From contig JANFAH010000065.1 in assembly GCA_024663395.1 (NCBI GenBank), positions 62,001-126,000 of the forward strand: a stretch of DNA of 64,000 nt, read 5' to 3'. The stretch comes from Pisolithus tinctorius. Taxonomy: Eukaryota > Basidiomycota > Agaricomycetes > Boletales > Pisolithaceae. Shown here in pieces: positions 11,233-22,872 of this stretch (the stretch's first letter is position 1; the number at the start of each line of letters is the position of its first letter). A program made the translations under genes and the position numbers. Under the pieces are notes generated by a model, which ran no database searches, was not told the origin of the DNA, and was given only the letters and a program-made list of their open reading frames with translations.

Positions 11233-11874
11233 TAGTTAGTGGGTGATTGGTTTGTTCATGATAGAATGAATGCCAGATTGGACCTCCACATCATTCTCAG
11301 CTCTCACAGTACTGATTAGTCCCAGGACACATGGGGCTTTGGTGGGGATACAGTGCAGGAGATGACTGCCAGCAGGTTTCTGAGGAGACCAATGGTGCTG
11401 ATAGCATATTCTATTGATCATACTATAGTGTACACCAGCATTTGCTGAGGTTGCCCTGAGAGAATGTCCCTGATGAGCCAGAATGGTCACTTCTTGACTT
11501 GTGTTACAGTGAGGAGGTTTAGTGGTGCAAAATCACTGTTTGGCATTGTTTGTTTGTTGACAAATCATTCAGTAGACCATGTGATACATTATGTAAGCAT
11601 TGGTGAGCATCTCACCATGTTTTATATGTGTTCCCATGGACTACATCCCCAGTATATCACAAAGTTACATAATTGTCCCAATCAGCTCTCATTTTCATTT
11701 GGGTATTCTGTCATCAGTTTCTACTCAAATATTATGTAATATGGCTTGTCAGAGAGCCATGACCAGCTGCTTTGATCCATCCACCAACACCTTGGACTCA
11801 ATAATGATAGTTCACTTGCTACACCATGATTAATGAAAAACATGCAAACATTGGGACAATTTTGTGAGCCACTG
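11233..11874 (-). repeat. Right arm of the foldback inverted repeat
   Basis: It is the mirror of the left arm. The transposase N-terminal frame (11490 to 11236) differs from the left copy at one residue near its C-terminus (HSIMN against HPIMN). The plus-strand frames 11464-11739 and 11600-11833 are antisense shadows. Confidence 0.85.
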
Positions 11875-12115
11875 TATTTCCCTGTAGTATTTAGCCTGTT
11901 GGCTCAAGTCCTGGAAACCCAGACTTGATCTGCTCAATCATACACAGTTGTCCTCAGAACTTCGCCCTCAGTGTCCCTTACCCAGACCACTCTTACTGAC
12001 ATTGCCCAAATCCTTCATCATTTATGAAGGTTACTGCAGCCATTGCTCAGTAGAAACCAATTGTCTGCATTTGAGCTCTCCCTACATCTTGACTCCAGTC
12101 GAGCATAACAAGCTC

Positions 12116-15115
12116 TGGTGGTCTTAGCTAGTGCATGACACCTCCATTTTGGTCTGGGACCAGTCTGCTGGCCCTCTGGCCCCTGACCTCTCTTCTGGCC
12201 TCTCTTTTCACTTGGAGGAACCCCCTGGGCATGCTAGCCCTTTGGACTCACTCCTGGCCCCTGATTTTCGGTCTAGGACCGGTTTGCCAGTCCTCCAGCC
12301 CCTATCCCGGTCCCTGACCTCATTTCCAGTCCTTTCCCTGTCCTCTGTCCATCCCAGGATCCTAACTGGGTTAACAAGTTGGTAACTCTGTACTCTGGAA
12401 GCCAAAACCAGTAGTCTTGGTTGAGACAAAACAATTAGAGTCTACCCCAGGATCCTAACTGGGTCAACAAGTTGGTACTCTGGTACACCAGAAGCCAAAC
12501 TGGTTGTCTCAGTAGGGACAAATCAATTAGTGCATCACTCTGGTCCCTTAGCAATCCTGGCTTGTCCTGCCAGTCCCTTGGCCTCAACCTGGCTTTGCAG
12601 CCCTGGACCAGACTTGCTAACTCCAGTCCTCCTACTTGTGTCCAGTTTTATCACCTCCAGACTCCCTTATGACCAGTCTTGCTGACTCTGGCCTTTCTTT
12701 CTCTTTTCTGGTGTTCATCTCCAGACCTCATGACCTCTGACCAGTCTTGCTCACTCCAGACTCATTTCTTTTGGCTGGTCTCCCATCTCTGGCCCCCTTC
12801 AGTCTCTGGTACCCCTTGAGTAGCTCTATGCTACTCCCCTGTCACTCATTTGGCCTTCAGGCCTCTCCCTCCTCCTGGAACTACCCCTGTCCTCTACCCC
12901 AGTGCTTTGGTCTTGACCTAGCACCTCTTTCCAGTCCTTGGTGGACCTGGCCTTGGTTCTCTCTTAGTCTCTGATCCCCTGTTTAACCAGTCTGGTCAAC
13001 CCATTAGGAACTGAAGTATTTAGGTTGTAGGGAACTGACTAGCCCACTCAATAGGCACCTGTTGGTGGTCAAGTGTAGTGCAGTCACCTATCCCCACCTA
13101 ATGCTAAAGTTTGCTAACCCCCCTGACATCAACCCTGCCTTGGAGCATGAATTTGCTTGCAAGACACCCTGGGCTTCAGCCCATCTGACAAACCCCTGAC
13201 TCTGCTGGTCTGTTTCCCAGCTCACCCACTTGCCCCAGAACTTGTATGTTCGCAAGGCCCCTTCGGGTACCAGCTAACCCCTCACCTTCCTCCTAACCAT
13301 CACCACTGTCACCCCACCATTAACTCTGGAACTCCAGTCCTACCAGTTGTCTTTTGGCCTGCCAGTCTTCACTGGCCTTCATGTTTCCTCTCAGGCTCTG
13401 GTTCTGGCCTTCATACCCCTACTCTTGACTCCAACACTCCTTACTACTCCTGTACCAGCCTGGCTTGCCCTGCCAGTCTTGTATCTCTGGTTTTAAAGCT
13501 TTTCCTGGCCTTGTGAAAGCTTCCTGGAACCAGTCTTGACACCTGTTAAGCCAGTCTCTGCATTTTCAGTACTTGGATTCACAATACTGGTGGTAGGTCT
13601 CCTACTACCTGTCTAGTACTCCTCTCAGTGGTCCTAGCCCACACCTTGTACCCCTGTAGACTTGGGAAGTCTACCCTAAGAGGGGGATAAGGGACCTCAC
13701 TAGTGACCTACTCTTTTCCAAACCCCTGTCCATTACCTCTCTGGTGCCCTTGGCACAACCCCACTTGGTCCCTGCACACTGGTTCCCAGTTCCTTGGCCT
13801 GGTCCTTGCATACTGAAACACTCCTGAACCACCTGCCCTGGGTTGCTCCCAGCCCCTGACATTTGTGTTGGTACTCTGGTCTCACTATCTCAGTAGTCCT
13901 CAGCCTCAGTGATTGTGTGTTCACCGGTCTCACTGGTCTTCGCCTCCACCTGATCCCCAGACCCCCTGAACTGGTCTTCCAATGACTTTTGGCCCTCAGG
14001 CTTCTTGCCATCAGAAAACCCACCTCCAACCAACTCCAGACACCCCTAAACTGGACTCAACACCCAGACTCACCTCCTGCTGACATCCCTAGGCCTTCAT
14101 TGAACCAGTCTTATGACCTGCTGGTCCCTGGTTCATACCTAGCTATGTCTGGCCCTCCAGTCCTTGTCCAAACCAAACTCTAGCTGTCCTAGACAGTCCC
14201 TAGTCCCTTGCTGACCTCCAGAAGCTCATCCAGCCTGTTCCAAGGTGCTCAGCACCCAGCCTTGCCACTACTGGCCTCAGGTTCACACCTTGCTACCCCT
14301 GGTTGCCCCAGTCTCAGTGTTAACCTGCCAGCCTACACTGTTTTTGCCACTGATTGTCAGCCCACCAGCTAGATAGCACCTTGGGTCACCTTTAACCACC
14401 CCAAACCTCTCTGACCACTTCAGACCAGCCTTCAGCCAGCTGCTCCAGCCCTGCCCAACTCCATACCAGTCTCCTTTGGTGTTCCTGGCCTTACAGCCCA
14501 TTCCAGGTCCAAACCAGTCTCCCACTAGCCTTTCCAGCTCTACCTGACCACAAGACCAGTCTTCAGCTGGTACTTCTGGTCTTCTCTGGCCCCAGACCAG
14601 TCCCCACCTGTCCTCTCTGACCCTCAGACCAGTCATCAGCAAACCACTTTGTGAGCTGGCAGTCCTAGGGAATCTGTCCAGTGCTGGACAGCTCTGGACA
14701 GCTCTGGCCAGCAAAAGTGATTTACTGATGGTTCCCAGCATTCCCAGCCTTCTGTTCCCTTGACTGGTCTTCAGTCTCACTGTTTTCTCTGGATCACTCA
14801 CTTTAGTGCAACTGGCTTCAGCCACTCCTGGTCTTGGTCTCTGGCTTTGGTCACCCCCAGCCTGAGCCACCCTCAGTCTCAGCCTTCAGCTTTGACCCCT
14901 GCCTCTAGCCCTGGTTTCCTGTTTCCTTGTTATATGTTTTCTCAGTTTTCTGTTATCAGTTTTCATTTTCTGTAGATACACTTTCAGACCCCATGACCCC
15001 CTGGAGCAGACCTTGGACCTGTTCTGGCCTTCTCAGCACTTCTCATGACCCTCAGTACCCCTGCAGCACACTCCTGGTCCAACCAGTGCATTCCTAGACT
15101 GGTTTTCTTGGCCTT
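12116..15115. other. Element 0 internal DNA, right part; no gene seen
   Basis: Three kilobases of C/T-rich, CpG-depleted sequence between E1 and the element 0 3' LTR. No motif of Gag, protease, RT, RNase H or integrase is visible in any frame. The frames present (for example 13157-13516, and 14283-14870 on minus) consist of repeated Pro/Ser/Leu or Trp/Gly/Gln words, as the base composition dictates. Confidence 0.5.
12353..12538 (+). repeat. Tandem duplication with a 93-bp unit
   Basis: The block beginning cccaggatcctaactgggt at 12353 is repeated at 12446. Both copies continue with a matching series (aacaagttggta, tactctgg or tacaccag, gaagccaaa, agacaaa or ggacaaa, caatta). The copies differ at scattered bases. 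It lies in the non-coding interior of element 0. Confidence 0.75.
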
Positions 15116-15375
15116 TGTCATATCCATGACTCTCAGACTCAATCCTGGTCCAGTCCAGACCCCTAGCCCCTAACTCCAGTCAAGTCTGGTCCTAGTCCAG
15201 CCTAGAAAACCTAACCCTGGCCTAGAGAACACAACTCCAGTCCTAGATAACCCAACTTGGGTCTAGGTAACTCAAGTCTGGTCTTTTACCCCTATCTCCA
15301 GTCCATTCTGGTCTTCCAGCCTTGTGCTGCTCCACCCTGGTCCTTCCAGGTCTATGTCCAGGTCACCTGGACATA

Positions 15376-18215
15376 AGGTAGTCAAACTGCAAAACTGGTG
15401 AACATCACATGATCAGAGTGACAAAAGCACAACAACAAAATAACTGAAGAACAATGCTAGTTTTCATTGATGTGAAAACTAGGATTTATGGGAAGAGAGT
15501 ATTAGAACAGGAACTAGTTTTTAAAATTGATGTATGTATCTATGGCTGTGAGCCATTTCAATGCCAGGATGTAAGATACTGAGAGTACTATATACTTTTG
15601 AACTCCGCACAACTGGCCACTGTTGCCAAACCTACTGCCGAAGTGCCCACCTGCTACACCTGCATGGGGTGACACAAACGAAGTCGTGTTGCATCAACGA
15701 GCAACATTCTGCAGTGGCATCAATCTAAGAAGTTTCAAATTAGTGTATCTCAGTATGGGGACACAGAAAATGCAGGTGATATCACCTCGAGAAGGCCAAG
15801 AATCTGACAGAACTTGCAGATGTCCTCTGATAGGCTACCACTTGAACCAACAGGCAGTGTCGAAGGGTCTTCCAGTGGGCCTTTCCATATGGGTGTATCT
15901 GATGAAGTACAACCTGGGACCTGTAACAATGACAGCACAGCCATCACCAATCCAGCCCAGACTGTTGAGGCATGGGCTGGCATAAGCAGTGGGGACACTG
16001 CAGATCAGGCTCAACCAAGTCTTGTCAAGGAGGTTAAAGACTCACCTCCACCATGGCCCTGTATGGACTTCTGTCACATGGCTGGCACAATTGAGGGGGA
16101 GGTATCTTTTGATGACATTGTTGCAGAGAGTGAAGCAGAGAGTAGTGAAGAGGAGGGCCTTGGTGATGGTGGAGATAATGAGGAGAATAATGGAAATAAT
16201 GAGGGGGGTGATGAATGTGATTACTGATTTGAGCTGCAAAAGCCACCAAGCATCCTGGAAGCTTGGACAGCTCTGGAAGATCTTTGGAACCTTCTAAAGC
16301 CCCCTCGCTGAGATCAGACAGGATATAAGGACCCGAACCTACCCATGCTATTGCAGGAACAGCTCACCTACATGAAGGACTTCCTGTGGCTGTATACAGA
16401 TATGTGCAGTGATGGGATGACCCATTCTGCAAATCTTGTGGGTGGTCAGTGGACGAAGGCAGCAAATCAAGTGGCACATGATGCAGGGAGAGTGAAGGGG
16501 GATTACCTTTCATGTTGTCTTCGTAGCTGGTCAAAGGCATACATCAAAACCTGGGCACTTCCCCATCACATGCCATCCAAAAAGTTCTCATAAATTGCAG
16601 ATGAAACACTTGCAGCAGAGCTGCAGCTGCACTTGCAGAGTATTGGCAAATACATTCATGCACAGGATCTAGTCGATTATCTCAGCAATACTGAGAATCA
16701 AACTTGCCTTGGATTCAAAAAAGCAATCTCTTTGAAAACTGCACAGCACTGGATGGGGTGGCTTGGCTATCAGTGGAAGAAAGAGCCAAAGGGTCAATAT
16801 TCAAATGGTCATGAATGTAGTGATGTGGTTACTTACTGCCAGACCATCTTCATTCCAACCTGGTGTCACTATCAGCCATGGATGTGAGTGTGGAACTATG
16901 AGAACCTGATGATTGTGGAATCAACACTACCTTCCCCTTCTGGATGACACATTGTTGTTTGGTTTCATGATGAGTCAACATTTTATGCCAATGATCGCTG
17001 CAAACAGCACTGGGTCCATGACAACGAAACTGCAGCTTTGCATCCAAAAGGGGAGGGGGCTTCAGTCATGGTCTCAGACTTTGTCTCTGCGGATTATGGC
17101 TGGCTTCACTCACCTGATGGGAAAGAGAGCTCTCATGTCCTCTTCAAAGCAGGAAAGGCACATGATGGCTACTCCAAGAATGAGGATGTCTTGGCTCAAA
17201 CAGAAAAAGCGATGGATATTCTGCAAAAGACTTATCCTGATGATGATCATGTTTTCATCTTCGACAATGCAACTACACACCTGAAACGAGCTGACAATGC
17301 ACTCTCTGCCCGCAAGATGCCCAAAAATCCATCAAAGACATGGGGGATTTGGGTAAACTCAAAGGATCATGACAGTCAAGCTGTTCATGGGGTGGGTGGG
17401 AAATCTGTGAGGGAAAAGATACACATGACAGATGGACAGCTCCCAAATGGTGACACACAGCCCCTTTATTTCCTGATGGGCATGAGAAGGCTGGGTGGTT
17501 TAAGGGGATGGCACAGATCCTAGTGGAGCATGGCTATGAGAATGCACATAAACTTCCCACTGAATGCAAGGATTTCAAATGTCTGGGTGGCACAATTGAC
17601 TGCTGCTGTTGGTGCTTGATGTTTAATCAGCCCAATTTTGCAAATGTTGATTCACTCCTTGAGTCTTTGTGTCGCATGCGGGGTTTTAATGTAGTCTTCC
17701 TGCCAAAATTCCACTGTGAGCTGAATTTTATTGAGCAGTGCTGGGGATATGCAAAGCAGGTCTACTGGGCAAAACCCCAGTCATCATCAGAAACCATCCT
17801 TGAGCAAAATGTTATCAACTCTCTTGAAACAGTTCCTCTGGAATCCATAAGGCAGTGAGTCTGGGTCTGTCATTACTCATCAATTTTTGCTGACATTTGA
17901 CAGCTTTGCTATCAGGTCAGCACAGTTTATTGATGCCTACCACAAAGGGCTTGATGGGAGACAAGCTGCATGGGCCATTAAGAAATACAGGGGCCACCAT
18001 GTTATTCCTCAAAGCATCCTCAAAGAACTTGACAATCTTATCCCAGCTTAAATATATCTTATTTGCCTACTGATCAAACTAATAGTATTGCCCTTTATTT
18101 TTGATACCTACATCTAATCATGTTTTCAACTCCACCTTCAATGTATGCATCAGTCTTGCAGTGTCACACCTTGTCACAGCATGTGATGTTTGTTGGTTTT
18201 GCAGTATGACTACCT
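15376..18215 (+). mobile_element. Tc1/IS630-like DNA transposon, inactivated
   Basis: Terminal inverted repeats start AGGTAGTCAAACTGCAAAAC on the left and AGGTAGTCATACTGCAAAAC on the right, with imperfect similarity for about 35 bp. TA flanks both sides (15374-15375 and 18216-18217). The uninterrupted sequence at 186-196 in the other LTR copy gives the empty site. One transposase gene fills most of the 2.84 kb. The stretches 15376-15813 and 18052-18215 carry no other feature I can support. Confidence 0.93.
15814..18051 (+). pseudogene. Tc1/IS630-like DDE transposase with one intron; several stops and a frameshift
   Basis: It would cut and paste the element at TA sites. An acidic N-terminal region is followed by a helical domain and a DDE core. 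First Asp: VVWFHDESTFYAN (about 16953-16991). Second Asp: HVFIFDNATTHLKR (about 17249-17290). Glu: FHCELNFIEQCWGYAK (about 17709-17756). I recall this core from mushroom transposases. An intron at 17855-17903 (gtgagt ... ttgacag, 49 nt) joins ESIR to FAIRSAQFIDAYHKG, and the protein ends at TAA 18049-18051. Lesions: TGA after DECDY, after KPPR and after SPSG (arginine expected), a TAA after KKFS, a TGA after QPWM, and a one-base deletion near 17470. The start is uncertain; 15814 is the first ATG of the conserved frame. Confidence 0.88.
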
Positions 18216-19866
18216 TAACTCCAGTCTGTTTTCCCATGTTTGCACTATATTTAGTCTAGTCCTTTTGTCTGACTTTTGCTTACTATATGAAACCTGTGTC
18301 TGACTCCAGTATGCCAGTCACCCAGACTTTGGCTATTAGCCTTGGCACAGCCACTGTGGCTGTCTTCACCTTGCTAATCATCTCACTAATAGCTTATTAA
18401 CAAGTCCAGCTTTATGTTCATTACCCTGGACCAGCCTCATGTATTTAACCCCTGTACATACTTTGTAGCACCTCAGTCAGAATATCAATTTAGTATTACC
18501 CTCAACCCCATACTACTCTCTGAGTCTACTCTATAGCTAAGGCCAAGCCTTAAGCTATCCCCAGCCCCTGTCCTGGACCTCTCCCTGGCTTGCATAAGGG
18601 TACAGCACATAAGCTGAGACCAAGGGAGGTAGATCCAACCCTGGACTGGCTTCCCCTTGTGCACACTCCAAGACTGGCTGGTTTCCTGCACTCCCAGTCT
18701 TGTTCCCATGCTCCTGGCCTTAAGTCCAGTCCTCTGGACTTAGCCCCTGACCTCCAGCCTTAACTCTGGTCCAACTGGACTTGGCCCCTGTCTCCCAGCC
18801 TTGATTCTGGCCACCTGGACTTAGTCCCTGTCACCCAGTCTTGAAGCCTGGTCACCCAAGGGTAAACCCATTGTAAGTCAAAGTGTGGAAAGGTGGTAAC
18901 AACCAACCAAAACCAACACCAAAGACAAATATGAGCAAGTGGTGGTTTACCTCCATGGAACCTGGAGGGCAGAGAAACCTAAAGCAGGGGAAATTTTGAT
19001 GGCAGGTGTTCCTAGCACAAGTCATCGATGAGTTACACAGGAGAAGACAAGCAAGTGATGACCGGACAGGGGATGCTGAACAGAGTGGAGGTGTTCAGCT
19101 GAAAGGACTTCTGGAATGATGGACCTTGTTAAAACGTGCTCCTGGCACAAGTCAATGATGAGTTATGCAGGAGTGGAAGGATGACTAAGCACAACAGCTG
19201 ACTAAGTGGGGATAAAGCTTCAGATAAGGAATGGAGGTAGATAGACCCCTTTGTAGAGCCTCAACTACCAATGATATGAATGAAGACAGATAGACTCTGC
19301 TGAATGAGCCTCAACTGTCAACAATGAGGTATGCACTGAGGGAGCTGAACTGACTGACTGAATGACTTCTGGACTGCTTGTTCACTTGTGGATTGCTTGG
19401 GGTGTAGCTAAGTACATGGGGGTTTATATACTGTGGGGGGAGCACAGCTTGTGACAAACAAGGCACAAACACTTAGTAAGTAATGAGTAAGGACTGAGTA
19501 ATCATGATGAGTAAGTGAGAAATGAAAAGTAAGCAAGCAAAGAAGATTGGTAAGTATTGGCAATGAATGAGTGAAGGACAGTCAAAATATCACAAAATGA
19601 GTCAAATGGAGTCAGGAACTGAGTAAGCACACTGATATCACATTAGGGGGTGGTGATGCAAGTCAGATCTCAGTGGAGACATCTCTAGATCCAAAGATGG
19701 CATGACAGATGGGCAGTGTTTCCAGATAGGGAAGTATTAATTCCAGAATTGAAGGGCATGAGTCAGGTGTCAAAGGGGCTAGGGCATTGGGGGTCTGTGG
19801 GGCAATGGGAGCATAAGCAATCATGTCTCCCACCCTTTCATCCTCTCAGCAAAGTTAACAAAATCT

Positions 19867-20346
19867 TCATGAACAGGGCTCTGATGGAGGAGGAGGAGAA
19901 GGGGGGATGTCTTCTGCTGGATCTTGCAGTAAGAAGGCAAGATGCATGTCATACTCATCATGAATGCAATCAGGGAGGCTGGAGAACAGTAGATTATGCT
20001 GCAGCTGTTGCAGTGTGGGAAGAATGATGGACAAGATTGGAACAAAGACAGTGCAGGGAGCAGGGAGGAATGATCCATATGCTTCATCAAGAGGGGAGAC
20101 CAAAACAACCACATAAGACCTTTCTAACCAAGTGACAGACCTGAGGTGACCAAAGAATGTCCTTCTGGAAGTCATACTGACAAGGAGAACACACTGACCA
20201 AGCTGCATTGGATGAGATGGGGCTGACAATGATGGGATGAACCAGGGGGCTTCAGGACAGAAGCTGGTGGGAATGCCTGGCAGATATACATAGCCACTGT
20301 CTCTGGCAAATGAGACAAGTGAGATGATTGATGAAGAGGCAGCCAT
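19867..20346 (-). CDS. 159-aa ORF of unknown function in LTR-like copy B
   Basis: It is the same 480-bp frame as in copies A, C and D, from MAASSSIISLVSFARD at 20346 to EPCS and stop at 19867. Compared with copy C it shows several CG to TG/CA style replacements (Arg to Cys or His, for instance RPEAPW to CPEAPW) but no stop. It is not recognised as any known family. Confidence 0.6.
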   Translation of the reverse strand: MAASSSIISLVSFARDSGYVYLPGIPTSFCPEAPWFIPSLSAPSHPMQLGQCVLLVSMTSRRTFFGHLRSVTWLERSYVVVLVSPLDEAYGSFLPAPCTVFVPILSIILPTLQQLQHNLLFSSLPDCIHDEYDMHLAFLLQDPAEDIPPSPPPPSEPCS

Positions 20347-20698
20347 GATTGATGGACTTAGCAAAATGAGCACCTGATGGATGGAGTGCTGTAGAAATGC
20401 ATAGGGTGTGAGGATCCTCTCCAAATTTGGAAGGCAGAATCATGTGGCTGAGCACTTTAAGCAAGTGTGAGAATGGAGTCAATATCTCTGGAAATGGTGG
20501 AGATATGGTGAAAACCAGAATGCCATACACAGGCACTAAAAACTTTTAGGGCCCAAATGGTAGCAGAATTTCCACTTCCTTATGCAAAACATATACAAAC
20601 CAACTCTGTGTGGAGTTCAGTGGACTTCCAAGTTGATACTCGGCTGTGGTCACACAGCAATTGACCTCATACGCCACTACACCATCGAGACCATCGCT

Positions 20699-22568
20699 AT
20701 GGTCAAGAATCGCCTTATCGCTGTGAGGGACGAGAACGATTTGGACAAGGAGGATGAAGATTCTGATACTTCGTCTGATATCACTCAGAGGGTGCTAGTC
20801 TTGCAGCAGATTCGGAACTACATGGTGGTTGCCACTACACTCGGTCTATACCATGCTGCAGTCTCAACACTTTGAAGTGCTACCCCAGAACCTTACCATA
20901 TGTCTGCTCTTTCAGGACAGGGATGGCTAAATGAGTTGCTTAATGGGCACCCCAAGCAGATCAGAACTGAGCTCGGCATCCACAAACATATCTTCCTCAG
21001 GCTGATATCTATCCTTCGTGAAGGGGATCTCCAAGATTCGAAGAATGTCAAGTTAGAGGAGCAGCTGGCAATTTTCCTGTATGCAATGGTGACAGGCTTA
21101 TCGGCTCGGCACATCGGTGAGTGATTCCAATGCTCGATGGATACAATATCATGGTGAGTGCACTGTCGTTTGGATTGAAATTCTGCTAAACTCTACCCAG
21201 GTATTTTAAACGAATGCTCCATGCATTCTCCGAGGGTCACATTTATACCACATATGTTTGCCTTCCCAGAGCTGATTCACCAGTCCCCAGTTGTATCACC
21301 ACCAATCCCAAATTTTATCCATACTTCAAAGACACCATAGGTGCCCTCGATGGTACACACATTCCATGTGCGCCATCCGCAAGTGAACGAGACCTTATGT
21401 GCAACCACAAGGGTTTCTTATCTCAAAACTGTCACGTTGCATGTTTATTCAATGGTATCATCACATACGTTCTTGGAGGCTGGGAAGGGTCAGCTGCTGA
21501 TGCCACAGTCTACCACAATGCCCGCTGTAGGGAACGAGTTCAAGTTCCCTAGGAGAATCTGTCTTGGTCAGGGGTTTAGGGGTGGAAGGACTTGTTTTGT
21601 TTCTTGCCTTTGTTTTTGTGTTTGTACCCCTGGACTTGGTGACGAGCAGCTGCGTCGCTGACTAAGCATGTGTGCTGTGTTCATGCGAGTTCAGTTTACC
21701 ATAACAACCAGTACATGTCACAGGCCCTCAGTAGCAGGGTGATTTAGTCTCGCAATTCAGTGAGTTTTCGAAGTTAGAATTATTTACTTTGGGGAGTACC
21801 CAAAGGGCCAGGAGGACTGGCAAGAGCCATCAGACAGACAGAGTTAAGTTTTCCATTGGAGTTCGCATTTTTTACATTTTACTACACTTCTTTTTCTCCA
21901 GAGAGAACCTCCCTCTTGGGTCGAGAATTATACTCGCCCATCATTACTGACTATTACTATTTCTAGGTACTATCTATTTTACCTATTCCTACACCGCTTG
22001 CAGGACTTTGCTATTCCTGATGGGCAGTATTACCTTGCTGATGCAGGGTATCCGTTGACTCCACAGCTACTCGTACTGTACTGCAGCCAACGCTATCATT
22101 TGGCTGAGTGGGGGTGAGCCAATCTACAGTAAGTACCACTACATTTTTATGTGCATTTGATTCTCATTCATTCCCTACAGGCTGAGGGATAGCAAAGAGC
22201 TTTTCAACCTTTGCCACACCATGCTCCAAAATGACATTGAGCGTAACTTCAGAGTTATAAAGCGACATTTTCAAACCCTCATTCTCCCACCCAAATATGA
22301 CATGGCAATCCAGTCCCACTTGCCTGCAGCAGCATGCTGTGTTCACAATATCATCTGCCTCCACGATCCTGATGACATTGACATGCCAGATCCTGACAAA
22401 TTTGATGAAGATGACAGGCCACTTTTAACATCTGAAGAAACGGACGTTGGAAGCTTGCAAGATACTCCGTTGAACACTGGGTCATGTAGTCAGATGAATG
22501 CCGTGCATGACACGATTGCAGCACAAATGTGGGAAGATTATCATGCTGAGCTCGCAAGAAGGGGTTGA
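20699..22568 (+). pseudogene. PIF/Harbinger DDE transposase, two introns, inactivated
   Basis: This nuclease would excise and insert the element. N-terminal: LEEQLAIFLYAMVTGLSARH. First Asp: IGALDGTHIPC (about 21333-21365). Second: GWEGSAADATVYHNAR (about 21480-21535). Glu: YHLAEWG (about 22095-22115). Introns: 21154-21200 (gtgagt ... acccag) and 22129-22180 (gtaagt ... cctacag), both restoring frame. The C-terminus ends HAELARRG at 22568. A 458-bp element (21536-21993) splits codons NAR and LQDF. TGA codons occur after AVSTL, after RHIGE and after AEWG, where arginine is expected. The start at 20699 is the first ATG past the inverted repeat in the conserved frame; the exact start is uncertain. 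Confidence 0.9.
21536..21993 (+). mobile_element. 458-bp solo-LTR-like insertion with a 4-bp duplication
   Basis: It starts TGTAGGGAACGAG and ends tattcctaca. Flanking CCGC is duplicated (21532-21535 and 21994-21997). Removing it and one CCGC restores the transposase reading frame exactly. It has no coding capacity. It resembles the insertion at 60545-61015 in its start (TGTAGGGAAC) and a shared gctgactaag word. Solo LTR is the likeliest identity; the orientation is arbitrary. Confidence 0.8.
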
Positions 22569-22872
22569 TTCAGTAGTTCAGTAGCTAGTTTTGCATATTA
22601 TCCATGTATCACTACGTTGCCCTCAAATTTCATCCATGTCTTATCCGCTCTCAATTTTCACGCTTGCATGGCAATTTTAAAACAGTGGTGATTGCTGTAT
22701 AGATGCACAAGTACAAACGAACTACTTATTTCCCCCCCAAATTCACATATTCTGGAACCTCGTAGCCAGTGGCCTCAAGCCTCATCTTAACCCACAACAT
22801 TCAGTATGTTGCTGATTGAGTGGTGGCGTTCTTGTAACCTGCAACATAGGAGGATTTCTCTTCAAACAACAT

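Larger units (their letters stand above)
10298..11874. mobile_element. Tc1/mariner-derived foldback element with about 640-bp inverted arms
   Basis: Both ends read CAGTGGCTCACAAAATTG inward and are flanked by TA (10296-10297 and 11875-11876), the Tc1/mariner target duplication. The left arm (10298-10940) and right arm (11233-11874) are near-perfect reverse complements; their translations differ at only a few residues. Each arm, read inward, encodes an 84-residue piece (10682-10936 on plus, 11236-11490 on minus) with GHSLRATSANAGVHYSMINR, resembling the N-terminal helix-turn-helix of Tc1-like transposases. The catalytic part is absent. The middle 292 bp (10941-11232) show nothing I recognise. 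Transcription through it would give a long hairpin RNA. Confidence 0.85.
1901..12110 (+). mobile_element. Ty3/gypsy chromovirus element E1, full length but inactivated
   Basis: It is bounded by LTRs starting TGTTA and ending ATAACA, and by a 5-bp target-site duplication AGCTC (1896-1900 and 12111-12115). The order is 5' LTR, leader, gag, protease, RT, RNase H, integrase, chromodomain, unusual C-terminal extension, polypurine tract (aaagggggtaa at 10080-10090), 3' LTR. Insert A (6305-8114) splits the integrase and a foldback element (10298-11874) splits the 3' LTR. Gag-pol is closed by many TGA codons where arginine CGA is expected. It belongs to a different gypsy family from C1, G and I. Confidence 0.93.
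10091..12110 (+). repeat. 3' LTR of E1, split by the foldback element
   Basis: It starts TGTTATGTTT after a purine-rich tract and ends gagcataaca, followed by the target-site copy AGCTC. The native LTR is 10091-10297 plus 11877-12110 and aligns with 1901-2341. The differences visible are mainly C/T and G/A transitions. Confidence 0.92.
1..18871 (+). mobile_element. Outermost decayed LTR retroelement (element 0), 5' end outside the window
   Basis: Two matching LTR-like blocks (1-854 and 15116-18871) enclose about 4 kb of internal DNA once insertions are removed. The junction after the left LTR (cttaaca then gtatattctgactcacactt) matches the LTR/leader junction of the intact element I (cttgaca then gtatttcagactcgccactt), so it is a distant relative of the I/C1/G gypsy families. 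The internal DNA (855-1895 and 12116-15115) is C/T-rich, full of CCAGTC/CTGGTC words and nearly CpG-free. I see no gag or pol motif, so this is either a non-autonomous large derivative or an autonomous element decayed beyond recognition. E1 (1901-12110) and a Tc1-like transposon (15376-18215) sit inside it; insert B abuts its right end. Confidence 0.7.
15116..18871 (+). repeat. 3' LTR of element 0, split by the Tc1-like transposon
   Basis: It begins TGTCATATCCATGACTC, like element I's LTR start TGTCATAGCCATGTCTC. It continues to 15373, is interrupted by the Tc1-like element, and resumes at 18218 through a block that matches 190-845 of the 5' LTR. The last dozen bases expected before the LTR end are missing because insert B starts at 18872. 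Confidence 0.7.

Noticed and set aside
14283..14870. A 195-codon minus-strand frame in element 0
   Set aside because: Composition-driven; Gln/Gly/Trp-rich with no recognisable domain and no second copy.
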